Of a stretch of 34,146 nucleotides of DNA, positions 6,327 to 14,704 are shown piece by piece. Each line of letters begins with the position of its first letter. Position 1 is the first letter of the stretch. The DNA is taken from NCBI GenBank assembly GCA_903848275.1, contig CAINGB010000003.1, forward strand, positions 1-34,146, in the 5' to 3' direction. Under the pieces are notes generated by a model. The model made no database searches. It was not told the origin of the DNA and saw only the letters and a list, made by a program, of their open reading frames with translations. The DNA comes from Candidatus Uhrbacteria bacterium (GTDB lineage: Bacteria > Patescibacteriota > Patescibacteriia > UBA9934). Made by a program: the position numbers and the translations under genes.

Positions 6327-8045
6327 ATGCGCTTTGAATTATTCACCAAAGAACAGAAACTTACTACCGAGTTCTGGCAAACTCTAGTCCACCGCGTCAC
6401 TCAGCGTATTGATTACTTCGACCACTGGACGCTCGAAGTCGCCTTCACGCCCAATCAACTTTTATTTTATCTAGAATCCAAGAAAGACTTTTCCGGCTTT
6501 GCCAACGAATTAGTTCCGTTCATCATCAAATGGGATAAGAATTATAAGGAAGAACTTTACCCTCAAATGAAGCGTTGTTACATCGACTTCTCCGACAAAA
6601 TTAACATCATCCGTCTCAAAGAACGCGAACAGCTCCGCAAATCTCGCACGCTCAAAGGCATTCGCTGGTCATTTTATCGTCTGCCCGTCGGTTCTTACAA
6701 TACACTCGAAATGTTCTTTGTCGACGCCAACGGTACGCCTTATCACTGCAAACGCCGTTTCTTAAAACCCCGGTTCACCTTCCTCGATCTCGATTTAACC
6801 GCTAGCGTCCAGTACAAACCCAAAGAAATCCCGCTTTACGTTCAAGTCCAAAAGACCGCCGAGTTACTTAGCGATAGCCCAGCCGGCGCCCTACTTCAGG
6901 TTCCTGGCTTCCCCTACTTTCAAGAGCCGAAGTATCTGCCCACCGCTCGTTACGACGTGGCTCGGCACGGACTCATTCTCGGTCAAACCGGCACTGGTAA
7001 ATCCCGTTACCTTACCCATTTCATAAAACAGCTTGAAGCTTCCGGTATCACAAAAACTCACACCGTGGTCGTTATTGACCCTCACGCCGCCCTCTACACC
7101 GACTTTTCGCATGATCCCACGCACGCCAACGTCGACTTTGTGCACACGGCCTGTCAGCTGTTTGCTCAGTTAGGTGAACCGACCCTCGCCTCGGAACTAA
7201 CCATCCTGCTGTTCAAAACCCTCATGCAGGATCAGTTCAACTCCAAAGCCGAACGTGTGCTCAAATACACGCTCTTCACGCTCTTTACTGGCGGCCGCAT
7301 GTCGCTCGAAACCCTGCGTAAGTTCTTAACCGACGTCATTACTCGCAAAGAAGTCTTACTAGGGAGTAACGTCGCGGAAGGTATTCAAATTTTCTTCGAC
7401 ACCGAATTTACGGAACTTCAAACTAAGTTTTATCAGGAAAGTACCCTCCCAATTCTCACGCTGCTCGACGAGTTAGCCTTTCTCCCTATCACCAACTTCG
7501 AAACCGCCGCCTCGCTCGGCGAGCTAATCGACGCCAACAACCTCGTCTTCCTCTCCCTCGACCGTACCGCTCTCGGTCAAAAAGCTACTAAACTGATTGC
7601 CGGCCTCCTCATTCAGCAAATCTTCCTCCTGGCCCAGAGCGGCAAGCTTAAAAAGAAAATTCTTTTCCTCATCGATGAAGTCTCTGTCGTCCAAAACGAA
7701 GCCTTGGCCGCTATTCTCTCCGAAGCCCGTAAGTTTGGCCTCTCGCTGACTCTATCTCAACAGTATCTCCAGCAAATCGACAAGAACATCCTCCAGTCCG
7801 TCATTACGAACGTCAGTAACTACGTCATTTTCAAAATTTCCGAAGAAGACGCTAATGATTTAGCTAACAACCTGGAATTCAGTTTCCCGGACGAGCTCTT
7901 CGACCAAGCTGCCGAGCGCTCCACTTACGAGAAACATCTCAAAGTCAAAATGATGACAGAACTACATCCGCGTGAGTGCTTAGTCCGGGTCTTCGCAGAT
8001 GGTAAGTTTTACCCTATGATTAAAGCACGAACTATTGATACCTAG
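6327..8045 (+). CDS. HerA/VirB4-like P-loop ATPase (type IV secretion/DUF87-type)
   Basis: The 572-aa product has an N-terminal domain of about 200 residues that I cannot place, then a FtsK/HerA-clan motor. Walker A is GQTGTGKS (219-226), followed by VVVIDPHAALYTDF, a segment typical of HerA and VirB4/TraD-like ATPases. Walker B is FLIDE with D450-E451. The following ARKFGLSLTLSQQYLQQID segment corresponds to the sensor region of this clan. No membrane helix is evident in the ATPase itself, so the upstream membrane protein could anchor it. CPR genomes often carry single ATPases of this type linked to DNA or protein transfer. The substrate is unknown. There is no Shine-Dalgarno. Confidence 0.82.
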   Translation: MRFELFTKEQKLTTEFWQTLVHRVTQRIDYFDHWTLEVAFTPNQLLFYLESKKDFSGFANELVPFIIKWDKNYKEELYPQMKRCYIDFSDKINIIRLKEREQLRKSRTLKGIRWSFYRLPVGSYNTLEMFFVDANGTPYHCKRRFLKPRFTFLDLDLTASVQYKPKEIPLYVQVQKTAELLSDSPAGALLQVPGFPYFQEPKYLPTARYDVARHGLILGQTGTGKSRYLTHFIKQLEASGITKTHTVVVIDPHAALYTDFSHDPTHANVDFVHTACQLFAQLGEPTLASELTILLFKTLMQDQFNSKAERVLKYTLFTLFTGGRMSLETLRKFLTDVITRKEVLLGSNVAEGIQIFFDTEFTELQTKFYQESTLPILTLLDELAFLPITNFETAASLGELIDANNLVFLSLDRTALGQKATKLIAGLLIQQIFLLAQSGKLKKKILFLIDEVSVVQNEALAAILSEARKFGLSLTLSQQYLQQIDKNILQSVITNVSNYVIFKISEEDANDLANNLEFSFPDELFDQAAERSTYEKHLKVKMMTELHPRECLVRVFADGKFYPMIKARTIDT

Positions 8046-8048
8046 CTT

Positions 8049-8756
8049 ATGAACGACGAATTAGCCCTCCAAATGTGCAACCTCATCTCCAAAGACGTCT
8101 TTGGCCGTGATTTAGGTCTTTCCCTCGACGCCATTCAGCAAAAACTAACGGCTGGCATTGCTTTACCAGCCTTAATGGAATGCGTTCGCACTCATGTTCC
8201 AGTTTATATTTACGACCCGCAACCAAAGCAGCAAGTCATCAGTGAAGCCGCTTTTATTGAGCAAGCTCAAAAGGACGACTGGATGATGCCTAAACGCGAA
8301 CTCAATACCATCGACGACTTCCTGGCCGCCTGGCAAGCTGCCAACTTCATGAAGGGCGACAAGGCCAACGAATCACAAGACGTCGCCAAGTCCGACTCGG
8401 TCATTTCCTCCCAAGGTGTCTACATGAGTACGCTTATCAGCAGCTCAAAAAATATTCTCTTTTCCCACGGTAACTATTTCTCCAACTATCTCCTTGCTTG
8501 TCGCGGCAATAGTTCTTGCAACTTCGGCATCCGTATCTTCGACAGCATCTACTGCTCATCTAGCTACGAAGTCCGCTGGTCTAACAAAGTCAGCAAGTCC
8601 ATGTTTATCAACGACTCGCTCGACTTATACGAATGCATCGCCTGTTTTGGCCTCCGTTCCAAAAAATATTGCATCGCTAACATTCAATACGAAAAAGAGG
8701 AGTACCTGAAAATCAAAGCCATGATTATCGACTGGATTTTTGCCCAGTGGCAGTAA
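8049..8756 (+). CDS. CPR-type protein with Cys/Asn/Ser-rich repeat-like C-terminus
   Basis: The 235-aa product has a helical first half up to about residue 110. The Ser/Asn/Cys-rich second half holds CRGNSSCNFGIRIFD, ECIACFGLRSKKYCIANIQY and KEEY. From memory, CPR genomes encode many proteins ending in a G-L-R-N-K-K-Y-C-I-x-N-x-x-Y-x-K-E-E-Y pattern built from short imperfect beta-helix-like repeats. Their function is not established, and annotations such as CaiB/BaiF are probably wrong. The gene begins 3 nt after the ATPase stop, so it is the third member of the module. The stop is followed by two hairpins (8759-8835). Confidence 0.75.
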   Translation: MNDELALQMCNLISKDVFGRDLGLSLDAIQQKLTAGIALPALMECVRTHVPVYIYDPQPKQQVISEAAFIEQAQKDDWMMPKRELNTIDDFLAAWQAANFMKGDKANESQDVAKSDSVISSQGVYMSTLISSSKNILFSHGNYFSNYLLACRGNSSCNFGIRIFDSIYCSSSYEVRWSNKVSKSMFINDSLDLYECIACFGLRSKKYCIANIQYEKEEYLKIKAMIIDWIFAQWQ

Positions 8757-8758
8757 TA

Positions 8759-8835
8759 GGCGGGGTTACCACCCCCCGCCAATAAGAAGAACCGTACCAG
8801 CGAGGAGACCAGCCGGTCTCCTTTTTGGTACGGTT
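8759..8835 (+). terminator. Tandem hairpins ending the 5489-8756 module
   Basis: First, GGCGGGG (8759-8765) pairs with CCCCGCC (8774-8780). Second, GGAGACC (8804-8810) pairs with GGTCTCC (8815-8821) and is followed by TTTTT, a normal intrinsic terminator. A further 9-bp pair, AACCGTACC (8790-8798) with GGTACGGTT (8827-8835), encloses the whole second hairpin. Confidence 0.8.
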
Positions 8836-8863
8836 CAGACATTGCGGCCACTAGTCTCGGCCA

Positions 8864-9133
8864 TCAGACGAGGTCGAGGATGGTCTCTCGGAAGGCAGCT
8901 CGCACCTCGTTACTCGGGTGGAACATCTCGACGGCTTGCCAGAGTACCGTGATCGCCTCCTCGACGCTTGCCAACCCGTGGCAGATGCGGATCTTGTCGT
9001 CGTCACTCTCGTCTGGCTGCTGGAACCTCTCGTGCTTGGTCGGCCAGCCAACCACCAAGGTGAAGGTGCCGCGGCCGTCGGGCAACACGTCGAAAGTAAA
9101 GCCAAGGGCATTGTGTTTGAGGGTATTGGGCAT
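8864..9133 (-). CDS. Hypothetical protein, 89 aa
   Basis: The start is the ATG at 9131-9133, six bases downstream of AGGAG (9140-9144). The open frame extends further upstream, but that part covers the promoter and is not expected to be translated. The product, MPNTLKHNALGFTFDVL..., is small, soluble and acidic in the middle (DESDDDK), with a helical C-terminal half. I do not recognise it. It is the last of three same-strand orphan genes, each with its own promoter. The stop is TGA. Confidence 0.7.
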   Translation of the reverse strand: MPNTLKHNALGFTFDVLPDGRGTFTLVVGWPTKHERFQQPDESDDDKIRICHGLASVEEAITVLWQAVEMFHPSNEVRAAFRETILDLV

Positions 9134-9164
9134 TCTGTTCTCCTGGGGTGAATGTTGACCGCGC

Positions 9165-9193
9165 AGCTTAGGCCATACGACCCAAAAAGTCAA
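9165..9193 (-). promoter_or_regulatory. Promoter of the 8864-9133 gene
   Basis: On the minus strand TTGACT (9188-9193), 17 bp, TAAGCT (9165-9170). The -10 is weak. The -35 lies directly after the terminator of the preceding gene. Confidence 0.5.
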
Positions 9194-9205
9194 TATAAAA
9201 GAAGA

Positions 9206-9236
9206 GACCAGCCCTTCTCGAAGAGAAGAACCGGTC
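9206..9236 (-). terminator. Terminator of the 9280-9630 gene
   Basis: A fully paired 14-bp stem (9206-9219 with 9223-9236, including G-T pairs) has a 3-nt loop. On the minus strand it is followed by TCTTCTTTTATAT. Confidence 0.72.
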
Positions 9237-9279
9237 AGGGGAGGGGATTCGGCGGGAGGAGTAAGGGCTCTAGCAGAGC

Positions 9280-9630
9280 TCAAGTGTCAGCATCAATGCC
9301 GTGTTGGCGTAGGAAGCGACGTCGCCGTTTGGCTCGGCGATCGCCAGGCCGGTGGGGATGCAGATGCCTCTCGCGGTGGGCGTTCATCACCCAATGGACG
9401 TACTCAGTCACTTCGCCGTCGGTCATGTACCGGCCCAAGTGAGCCGCACTCTGCTGCACGCGGCGCAGCCTCTCTCGCCGCCGCCGCTTGTTTTCTAGAC
9501 CCTCGTGGTACTCCTCGGGGATGTCTCGTGGGTCGAATTCCGAGGCCAGGCGTTTGCCGGCTGTTCGGAACTGGGCTCGTATCGCTTTGTCGTCTCCTTG
9601 GGTGGTATTCCTGAGTGGCTGGGCTGCCAT
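9280..9630 (-). CDS. Hypothetical Arg-rich protein, 116 aa
   Basis: The ATG at 9628-9630 is preceded by AGGAGG. The product is strongly basic, with arginine clusters NKRRRRERLRR and DRRAKRRRRF separated by GRYMTDGEVTEYVHW. It is probably helical and could bind nucleic acid (inference from charge only). I do not recognise the family. Its promoter overlaps the stop codon of the upstream gene (9742-10152), and it has its own terminator, so it is a separate transcription unit. Confidence 0.68.
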   Translation of the reverse strand: MAAQPLRNTTQGDDKAIRAQFRTAGKRLASEFDPRDIPEEYHEGLENKRRRRERLRRVQQSAAHLGRYMTDGEVTEYVHWVMNAHRERHLHPHRPGDRRAKRRRRFLRQHGIDADT

Positions 9631-9716
9631 GGTGGCCTCCTGGGGTTTGGGGACGTGGACGTGGCTACGTTCCGTGCTGCATTACCGAACTCCTGGTTGA
9701 AATGTTGCCGAGGCTG

Positions 9717-9745
9717 ATTAAACCATACAATTTGTGTAAGGTCAA
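9717..9745 (-). promoter_or_regulatory. Promoter of the 9280-9630 gene
   Basis: On the minus strand TTGACC (9740-9745), 17 bp, TTTAAT (9717-9722), with TGG directly before the -10. The -35 overlaps the TGA stop (9742-9744) of the upstream gene. The leader would be about 80 nt. Confidence 0.6.
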
Positions 9746-10152
9746 ACGAAAATCCCCCCGCTCGATCGCTCGTCCACTATCATCGCTGGCTGGTGCCGGG
9801 TAAAGAAGCTGTCGGTAAAGTGGAAGCCGGCTGTCCAGGCTACGTTGTTCCAGTACATGGTACGGATTCCACATCGGCCACGCCGTGTTTGTAATACGCA
9901 GCCCCAAAAGCACAGCTCGTACTCTCGCCACTGGCGGGGGAGTCGGCTTTGCTCTGCCAAGCATTGCTCAAGTGCCACGTCGCCGAGCACTCTCTGGCCA
10001 GCCAGTCCATGGTACACGTTAAAGCCCGCCATCCAGGCCCGTTCCTGCTCCGGCAAGCAGAACGGTCTGCACCGCGCCAAGTCAACCTCACCTTCTCGGT
10101 TTACCGCCCGGGGCAGCTGCATGTCTGCCTTGTACTCAAACTTTCGTCTCAT
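9742..10152 (-). CDS. Hypothetical protein, 136 aa
   Basis: The ATG at 10150-10152 lies four bases after AGGAGG (10157-10162). The product is rich in Trp, Arg and Cys, with segments QERAWMAGFNVYHGL, REYELCFWGCVLQTRRG and MYWNNVAWTAGFHFTD. No signal peptide or membrane helix is clear, and I do not recognise the family. It is transcribed divergently from ftsK, the first of three orphans on this strand. The stop is TGA. Confidence 0.68.
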   Translation of the reverse strand: MRRKFEYKADMQLPRAVNREGEVDLARCRPFCLPEQERAWMAGFNVYHGLAGQRVLGDVALEQCLAEQSRLPRQWREYELCFWGCVLQTRRGRCGIRTMYWNNVAWTAGFHFTDSFFTRHQPAMIVDERSSGGIFV

Positions 10153-10178
10153 GCTGCCTCCTGTAGTTAGGCCTCAGG

Positions 10179-10184
10179 AATATA
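10179..10184 (-). promoter_or_regulatory. -10 box of the 9742-10152 gene
   Basis: On the minus strand TATATT lies about 27 bases before the ATG, giving a leader of roughly 20 nt. No good -35 box is seen at the usual distance. Confidence 0.4.
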
Positions 10185-10232
10185 GCTTAAAAATTATGCA
10201 CTGAACAGCTATTCGCCCCTCCTCCCAAAATT

Positions 10233-10241
10233 TGTTACAAT
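10233..10241 (+). promoter_or_regulatory. ftsK promoter, extended -10, probably leaderless
   Basis: TGT-TACAAT ends 9 bases before the ftsK ATG, so transcription should begin within a few bases of the start codon. No -35 box is recognisable, which fits an extended -10 promoter. Confidence 0.6.
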
Positions 10242-10250
10242 GAACCTGTT

Positions 10251-12629
10251 ATGGCGAAAAAGAACAAAAAGCGCAGGCAGGTTATCGAAGACGAGCCCAT
10301 GATCAGTGACGACGTGCGGGAAAGTATTGTAGCCATTGGCTTAATCGCCGTGGGTGCCATTCTCCTCTTGTCGTTCTTTGGGCTGGCCGGCAACGTCGGC
10401 AAGACGGTCGACGGCGTGCTTGGTCAAATGATCGGCCTCGCTCGCGTCATTGTCCCTATTCTCTTTTTTGGCATCGGGGCCACCATCGTCTTGGGTGATC
10501 GTCGCTTCTTGACCGTCAAAAACGTCATCTGTCTCGGTCTCTTCCTAGTCACGCTTGACGGTCTCATGAACATGATCTTCGCTCACGGTATTACTGATCC
10601 AGCAATTGTCAGCAAATACGGTGGGGAACTGGGCCTTCTCGGCTCTATCAGCTTGGTCGGCGCCACGGGCTACGTCGGCGCGCTCACCATCATGGCTGCC
10701 ATTTTCCTTATTTCCGTGGTCATTCTTCTCAACACATCCTTGAAAACCCTACTCTCGCCGTTGACTGGCGCCTTCCATCTCTTCCGTGGCAAGTCAGCTG
10801 CCGAAGTTGAGGCTGAAGTCGACGAAGTTTCCTTCGACGAGCGCCAGGCTGAAGAAGAGGAAGAAGAACTAGTCGAGCCAACCGAGGAGGAAATTGAGGC
10901 CGAAGAGCGAGCCATCAAGTCAGTCGGTAGCGACGACGAGGACGGTGTGCCTTTCGTGACACCAACCGAGCAAGTCATGACGAGTAGTCAACATCGCAAG
11001 ATCGACATGCCTTTCGACCTTCTCGACGACCGCAGTTCCGACGCCAAGGCCGGCGACACTGAACGCGGCAAGGACATCATTGTCAAAACCTTCGGCCAAT
11101 TCGGCATTCCGGTGGAAGTCATGGATGTCAAAGTTGGCCCGACCGTCACCCAGTACGCCATTAAACCAAGCAACGGCGTCAAACTCGCCCGCATTGTCGC
11201 TTTGCAGAACGACTTGGCTCTGGCCCTCGCTGCTCACCCAATCCGTATTGAAGCGCCCATCCCGGGCAAGTCTCTGGTCGGCATTGAAGTTCCTAACCAA
11301 ACCATCGGCAAGGTCTGTTTGCGTGAATTGCTCGAAAGCAAGGAATTCAAGAACCGCAAAACCAGCTTTACCGTCCCAATCGGTAAGGACATTACCGGCA
11401 GCACCCAGCTCTTGGCCGTGGAAAAGACGCCGCACATGTTGGTCGCTGGCGCCACTGGTAGCGGTAAGTCCGTTTGTTTAAATACCATCATCATTTCCTT
11501 GCTCTACCAGAACGGGCCGGACGATCTCAAAATCATCATGGTGGACCCTAAGCGCGTCGAGCTCGGCGTCTACGCTGGCATTCCACATCTCCTCGTACCA
11601 CCTATCGTCAAAGCCGACGAAGCTATCAACGCTCTCAAGTGGGGCGTCAGGGAAATGGAACGCCGCCTGGATCACCTGGCCAAATTTGGTGCTCGCGATA
11701 TTGACTCCTACAACGCCAAAGCCAAGGAGAAGATGCCGCGCATTGTCATCATCATCGACGAGTTGGGCGACTTAATGAGCCAAAACAAGCGCGACGTGGA
11801 AGCTGTCATTGTCCGCATTGCTCAAATGGCTCGCGCTGCCGGCATCCACCTCATCCTCGCCACTCAGCGCCCTTCCGTTGACGTCATTACCGGTACCATC
11901 AAAGCCAACATTCCAACTCGCCTCGCCTTTGCCGTTGCTTCCGGCGTCGACAGTAAAACCATCCTCGACATTGGCGGTGCCGAAAAATTGCTCGGCCGCG
12001 GCGACATGTTGCTCTCGAGCCCCGACATGAGTAAGCCTCGCCGCATGCAAGGTGCTTTCCTTTCCGAGAAGGAAATCGAGCGCGTCGTTAAATTCTTAAA
12101 GGACGAGAATCCACCAGACTACAACTACCAAATCACGGAAGGTGCCTCAAGCAACGGCCTAGCTATCAATGCGGAAGACCAAGATGACCTCCTCGACGAG
12201 GCTATCAACATTGTCATCGAAAGCGGCAAGGCCTCCACTAGCTATCTACAACGCCGCATGAAGGTGGGCTATTCTCGGGCTGCTCGCATGATCGACCTCA
12301 TGCAGCAAATGGGTGTAGTCAGTGTTGGTGAAGGCGCCAAGCCGCGCGACATTCTGGTCACCGAATGGCCACCAGCTGGCAAGACTCGCGCCCCTTCGCA
12401 GTTCGCTGCCGTCAATCCTGCTCTCCGTGAACCTTTGCCGTCTAATCGCATCGATAACTCTTCCGACGAACACGACCTCGATGTTGACGACGAGGACGAA
12501 GATGACCTCGACCTAGATGAAGACGAAGAGCTCCTCGCCAACCTAGACGAAGATGCCGAAGCCCGCTTTATGGGTGCGCCAGTCGTCGCTGCTGCGGAAG
12601 GGGAAGAAGATTTAACCGCAGAGGGCTAG
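10251..12629 (+). CDS. ftsK: DNA translocase FtsK/SpoIIIE with acidic C-terminal tail
   Basis: The 792-aa product has about four N-terminal membrane helices (residues ~25-170). A Glu/Asp-rich linker (EEEEEELVEPTEEEIEAEE) follows, then the alpha-beta motor with Walker A GATGSGKS (400-407) and Walker B IVIIIDELGDLM. A gamma winged helix comes next (LQRRMKVGYSRAARMIDLMQQMGVV). FtsK pumps DNA at the septum and aids chromosome dimer resolution and division. The order is standard, but about 70 residues follow the gamma domain, dominated by Asp/Glu (DDEDEDDLDLDEDEELL). In most FtsK proteins the gamma domain is at or very near the C-terminus. The gene leads a unit with the RodZ-like gene. Confidence 0.96.
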   Translation: MAKKNKKRRQVIEDEPMISDDVRESIVAIGLIAVGAILLLSFFGLAGNVGKTVDGVLGQMIGLARVIVPILFFGIGATIVLGDRRFLTVKNVICLGLFLVTLDGLMNMIFAHGITDPAIVSKYGGELGLLGSISLVGATGYVGALTIMAAIFLISVVILLNTSLKTLLSPLTGAFHLFRGKSAAEVEAEVDEVSFDERQAEEEEEELVEPTEEEIEAEERAIKSVGSDDEDGVPFVTPTEQVMTSSQHRKIDMPFDLLDDRSSDAKAGDTERGKDIIVKTFGQFGIPVEVMDVKVGPTVTQYAIKPSNGVKLARIVALQNDLALALAAHPIRIEAPIPGKSLVGIEVPNQTIGKVCLRELLESKEFKNRKTSFTVPIGKDITGSTQLLAVEKTPHMLVAGATGSGKSVCLNTIIISLLYQNGPDDLKIIMVDPKRVELGVYAGIPHLLVPPIVKADEAINALKWGVREMERRLDHLAKFGARDIDSYNAKAKEKMPRIVIIIDELGDLMSQNKRDVEAVIVRIAQMARAAGIHLILATQRPSVDVITGTIKANIPTRLAFAVASGVDSKTILDIGGAEKLLGRGDMLLSSPDMSKPRRMQGAFLSEKEIERVVKFLKDENPPDYNYQITEGASSNGLAINAEDQDDLLDEAINIVIESGKASTSYLQRRMKVGYSRAARMIDLMQQMGVVSVGEGAKPRDILVTEWPPAGKTRAPSQFAAVNPALREPLPSNRIDNSSDEHDLDVDDEDEDDLDLDEDEELLANLDEDAEARFMGAPVVAAAEGEEDLTAEG

Positions 12630-12638
12630 GCCTGATTT

Positions 12639-13337
12639 ATGGTCTTCGTCATGCGTAAACTCGACCGTGTTCCGGCAACTCTCGGCGCCAAGCTGCGTGC
12701 TTTGCGCCGCGGTCAAGCTGTTTCGCTTGGTGACATTGAACGCGAGACTCATGTTCAGCGCGCTTACCTCGACGCTTTGGAGCATGGTGATTACGCCGCC
12801 TTGCCCGAACCAATCTATACTCGCAACTTCATTCGCGCCTACGCCCGTGCACTCAACGCCGACGAGAAATATTTCCTGGAACTCTACGACGAAGAATGCG
12901 GTCGCTCCGATCTCCTCGATCCTTCTCGTTTACCTCGCCAGCGTGTTAAGCGTGGTTCATTTTTTAATCTCCCTCGCGCCGTTACCGTTGGCTTCATGGG
13001 TCTCTTCGCTGCCATCGTTATTGGTTACTTCGGCTGGCAGTGGCACAACATGCTGCAAGCCCCAGTTGTCGTGCTCGACGCTCCTGGTGACGGTTTAGCG
13101 ACCGACACCGCCCTGCTCCCGGTCACCGGCAAAATAACCTCAGGTGAAGCCACTCTTACCATCAACGGCGAGCCAGTCGTCGTCAACGCGGACCATTCCT
13201 TCGCTACGGAAGTCGACTTACAGCGCGGCCTCAACGTCATCACCCTGGAAGCCAAGCGCCGCTACTCACATTCAGCCCTTATTTACAGGCGAATTGTCTT
13301 CGAGCCAAAATCATCCACAGTTAGCTTTGCACCCTAA
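12639..13337 (+). CDS. RodZ-like membrane protein with N-terminal HTH
   Basis: The 232-aa product has a Cro-like HTH_25 domain: LGAKLRALRRGQAVSLGDIERETHV, then YLDALEHGDYAALPEPIYTRNFIRAYA, the signature region of RodZ. A basic stretch precedes one membrane helix (VTVGFMGLFAAIVIGYFGW, ~110-128). The outer part is a beta-rich domain (VTGKITSGEATLTINGEPVVV...). RodZ links MreB to the cell-shape machinery. Whether MreB exists here is not visible. An alternative start at 12651 is possible. Neither start has a Shine-Dalgarno. It begins 9 nt after ftsK. Confidence 0.85.
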   Translation: MVFVMRKLDRVPATLGAKLRALRRGQAVSLGDIERETHVQRAYLDALEHGDYAALPEPIYTRNFIRAYARALNADEKYFLELYDEECGRSDLLDPSRLPRQRVKRGSFFNLPRAVTVGFMGLFAAIVIGYFGWQWHNMLQAPVVVLDAPGDGLATDTALLPVTGKITSGEATLTINGEPVVVNADHSFATEVDLQRGLNVITLEAKRRYSHSALIYRRIVFEPKSSTVSFAP

Positions 13338-13365
13338 AGCCCAGAGTGTAGTAGAATAGAGGAGG

Positions 13366-13395
13366 AGAGGACATTGTAGAGTCCTCTTTTGTTTT
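13366..13395 (+). terminator. Terminator of the ftsK-rodZ unit
   Basis: AGAGGAC (13366-13372) pairs with GTCCTCT (13381-13387) around an 8-nt loop, followed by TTTGTTTT. Because it lies 63 nt upstream of the recA ATG, it could also attenuate read-through into recA. Confidence 0.75.
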
Positions 13396-13457
13396 CCAGA
13401 CTGTATCCCCAAACAACTCTGAGCTCCCCGCTCTTATTTCTACACAATTATTTCACT

Positions 13458-14525
13458 ATGGCCAAAGACGCAACCGCCGCTCGTTTAGCCGCCGCTACGA
13501 GCGCCATTTCACAGATTAAACAACGCTTCGGCGAAGGCTCAATCATGCGCCTCGGAGAAGCTAGGCACACCACCGTCGACGTCATTCCGACCGGCTGCTT
13601 GTCGCTCGACCTCGCCTTGGGCGTTGGTGGCGTCCCTCGTGGTCGTATTATCGAAATCTACGGCCCAGAATCATCCGGTAAAACCACGCTCGCCAACCAC
13701 ATCGTGGCGGAAGTGCAAAAGCTTGGTGGCATCGCCGCTTACATCGACGCCGAACACGCTATGGATCCAGAGTACGCCAAAAAAATCGGCGTCAACATCG
13801 ACGAACTCTTCCTCTCGCAGCCAGACAATGGCGAGCAAGCACTCGATATCGTGGAAACTCTCGTCCGTTCTTCCGCCATGGACGTGATTGTCATCGACTC
13901 CGTGGCAGCACTAACTCCAAAGGCGGAAATCGACGGCGAGATGGGCGACTCACACATGGGTTTGCAAGCTCGTCTCATGAGCCAAGCGCTCCGCAAGCTC
14001 ACCGCTATCGTGGCTAAGAGTGGTTGCGTCGTTATCTTCATCAACCAGATCCGCATGAAGATTGGCGTTATGTTTGGCAACCCAGAAACTACCACCGGTG
14101 GTAACGCTTTAAAGTTCTACGCTTCACTTCGTATTGAAGTTCGTCGCTCCGCGCAAATTAAACAAGGCGAAAAAATTGTTGGTAACCGTGTCAAAGCAAA
14201 AATTGTCAAAAATAAAGTGGCACCTCCGTTCCGTACTTGCGAATTCGACATCATGTACAACGAAGGCATCTCAATTGCCGGCGACATGGTGGATCTCGGC
14301 GTCGAAATTGGTACCGTAGAAAAGCGCGGCAACAGCTATCTCTTCGGCGAAGAAAAACTCGGTGTCGGTCGTGAAGTCGCCAAGCAATATTTGCGCGACC
14401 ACCCAGACACTCTAGCCAAAGTCCGCGCTGTCACCTGGGACAAAGCCCAAGAAGCCGACATCGGCACCGTCCTCAAAAAAGCCTCGAGCAAACCCGCTGA
14501 CGACGCTGCCCCTGCAGCCGAGTAA
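13458..14525 (+). CDS. recA: Recombinase RecA
   Basis: From the ATG at 13458 the product is 355 aa. Walker A is GPESSGKT (69-76), Walker B region [15 protein letters not shown], and loop/helix signatures [14 protein letters not shown] and [29 protein letters not shown]. It ends in an Ala/Asp-rich acidic tail. RecA drives homologous recombination and the SOS response. An upstream in-frame ATG at 13389 falls inside the terminator T-tract, and its extra residues are not RecA-like. There is no Shine-Dalgarno. CACAAT (13443-13448) ends 9 bases before the ATG, the same distance as at ftsK. No LexA box is evident. Confidence 0.98.
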   Translation: MAKDATAARLAAATSAISQIKQRFGEGSIMRLGEARHTTVDVIPTGCLSLDLALGVGGVPRGRIIEIYGPESSGKTTLANHIVAEVQKLGGIAAYIDAEHAMDPEYAKKIGVNIDELFLSQPDNGEQALDIVETLVRSSAMDVIVIDSVAALTPKAEIDGEMGDSHMGLQARLMSQALRKLTAIVAKSGCVVIFINQIRMKIGVMFGNPETTTGGNALKFYASLRIEVRRSAQIKQGEKIVGNRVKAKIVKNKVAPPFRTCEFDIMYNEGISIAGDMVDLGVEIGTVEKRGNSYLFGEEKLGVGREVAKQYLRDHPDTLAKVRAVTWDKAQEADIGTVLKKASSKPADDAAPAAE

Positions 14526-14558
14526 CTCACCCTAACGAACCGAGACCATAACGAGCCA

Positions 14559-14591
14559 ACATCCGAGGTAGACCCCGTCTTCCTCGGATGT
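14559..14591 (+). other. Stable 33-nt hairpin downstream of recA
   Basis: ACATCCGAGG (14559-14568) pairs with CCTCGGATGT (14582-14591). Inside it AGAC pairs with GTCT around CCC, with a single T-T mismatch between the two stems. No T-run follows, so it is not a normal intrinsic terminator. It could protect the recA 3' end (inference). Confidence 0.6.
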
Positions 14592-14650
14592 CAACGGTAC
14601 AAGCCAGTCACAAAATTGCCGGTCAACCTTGAGAATCAGATTAATAAAAG

Positions 14651-14675
14651 GCGAAGCCTCGTGCTTCGCTTTTTT
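14651..14675 (+). terminator. Intrinsic terminator of recA
   Basis: GCGAAGC (14651-14657), CTCGT loop, GCTTCGC (14663-14669), then TTTTTT. Confidence 0.88.
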
Positions 14676-14704
14676 GCATCATCTAATTCGTAAGATTAGC
14701 ATCT

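Noticed and set aside
8740-9700. Plus-strand ORFs of 67-96 aa across the orphan cluster
   Set aside because: They are antisense to minus-strand genes that have Shine-Dalgarno sequences and promoters, and they lack such signals themselves.
13352-13357. TAGAAT as a recA -10 box
   Set aside because: It lies directly before the ftsK-rodZ terminator, so a transcript starting there would be stopped, and no -35 box fits. CACAAT at 13443 is a better candidate.
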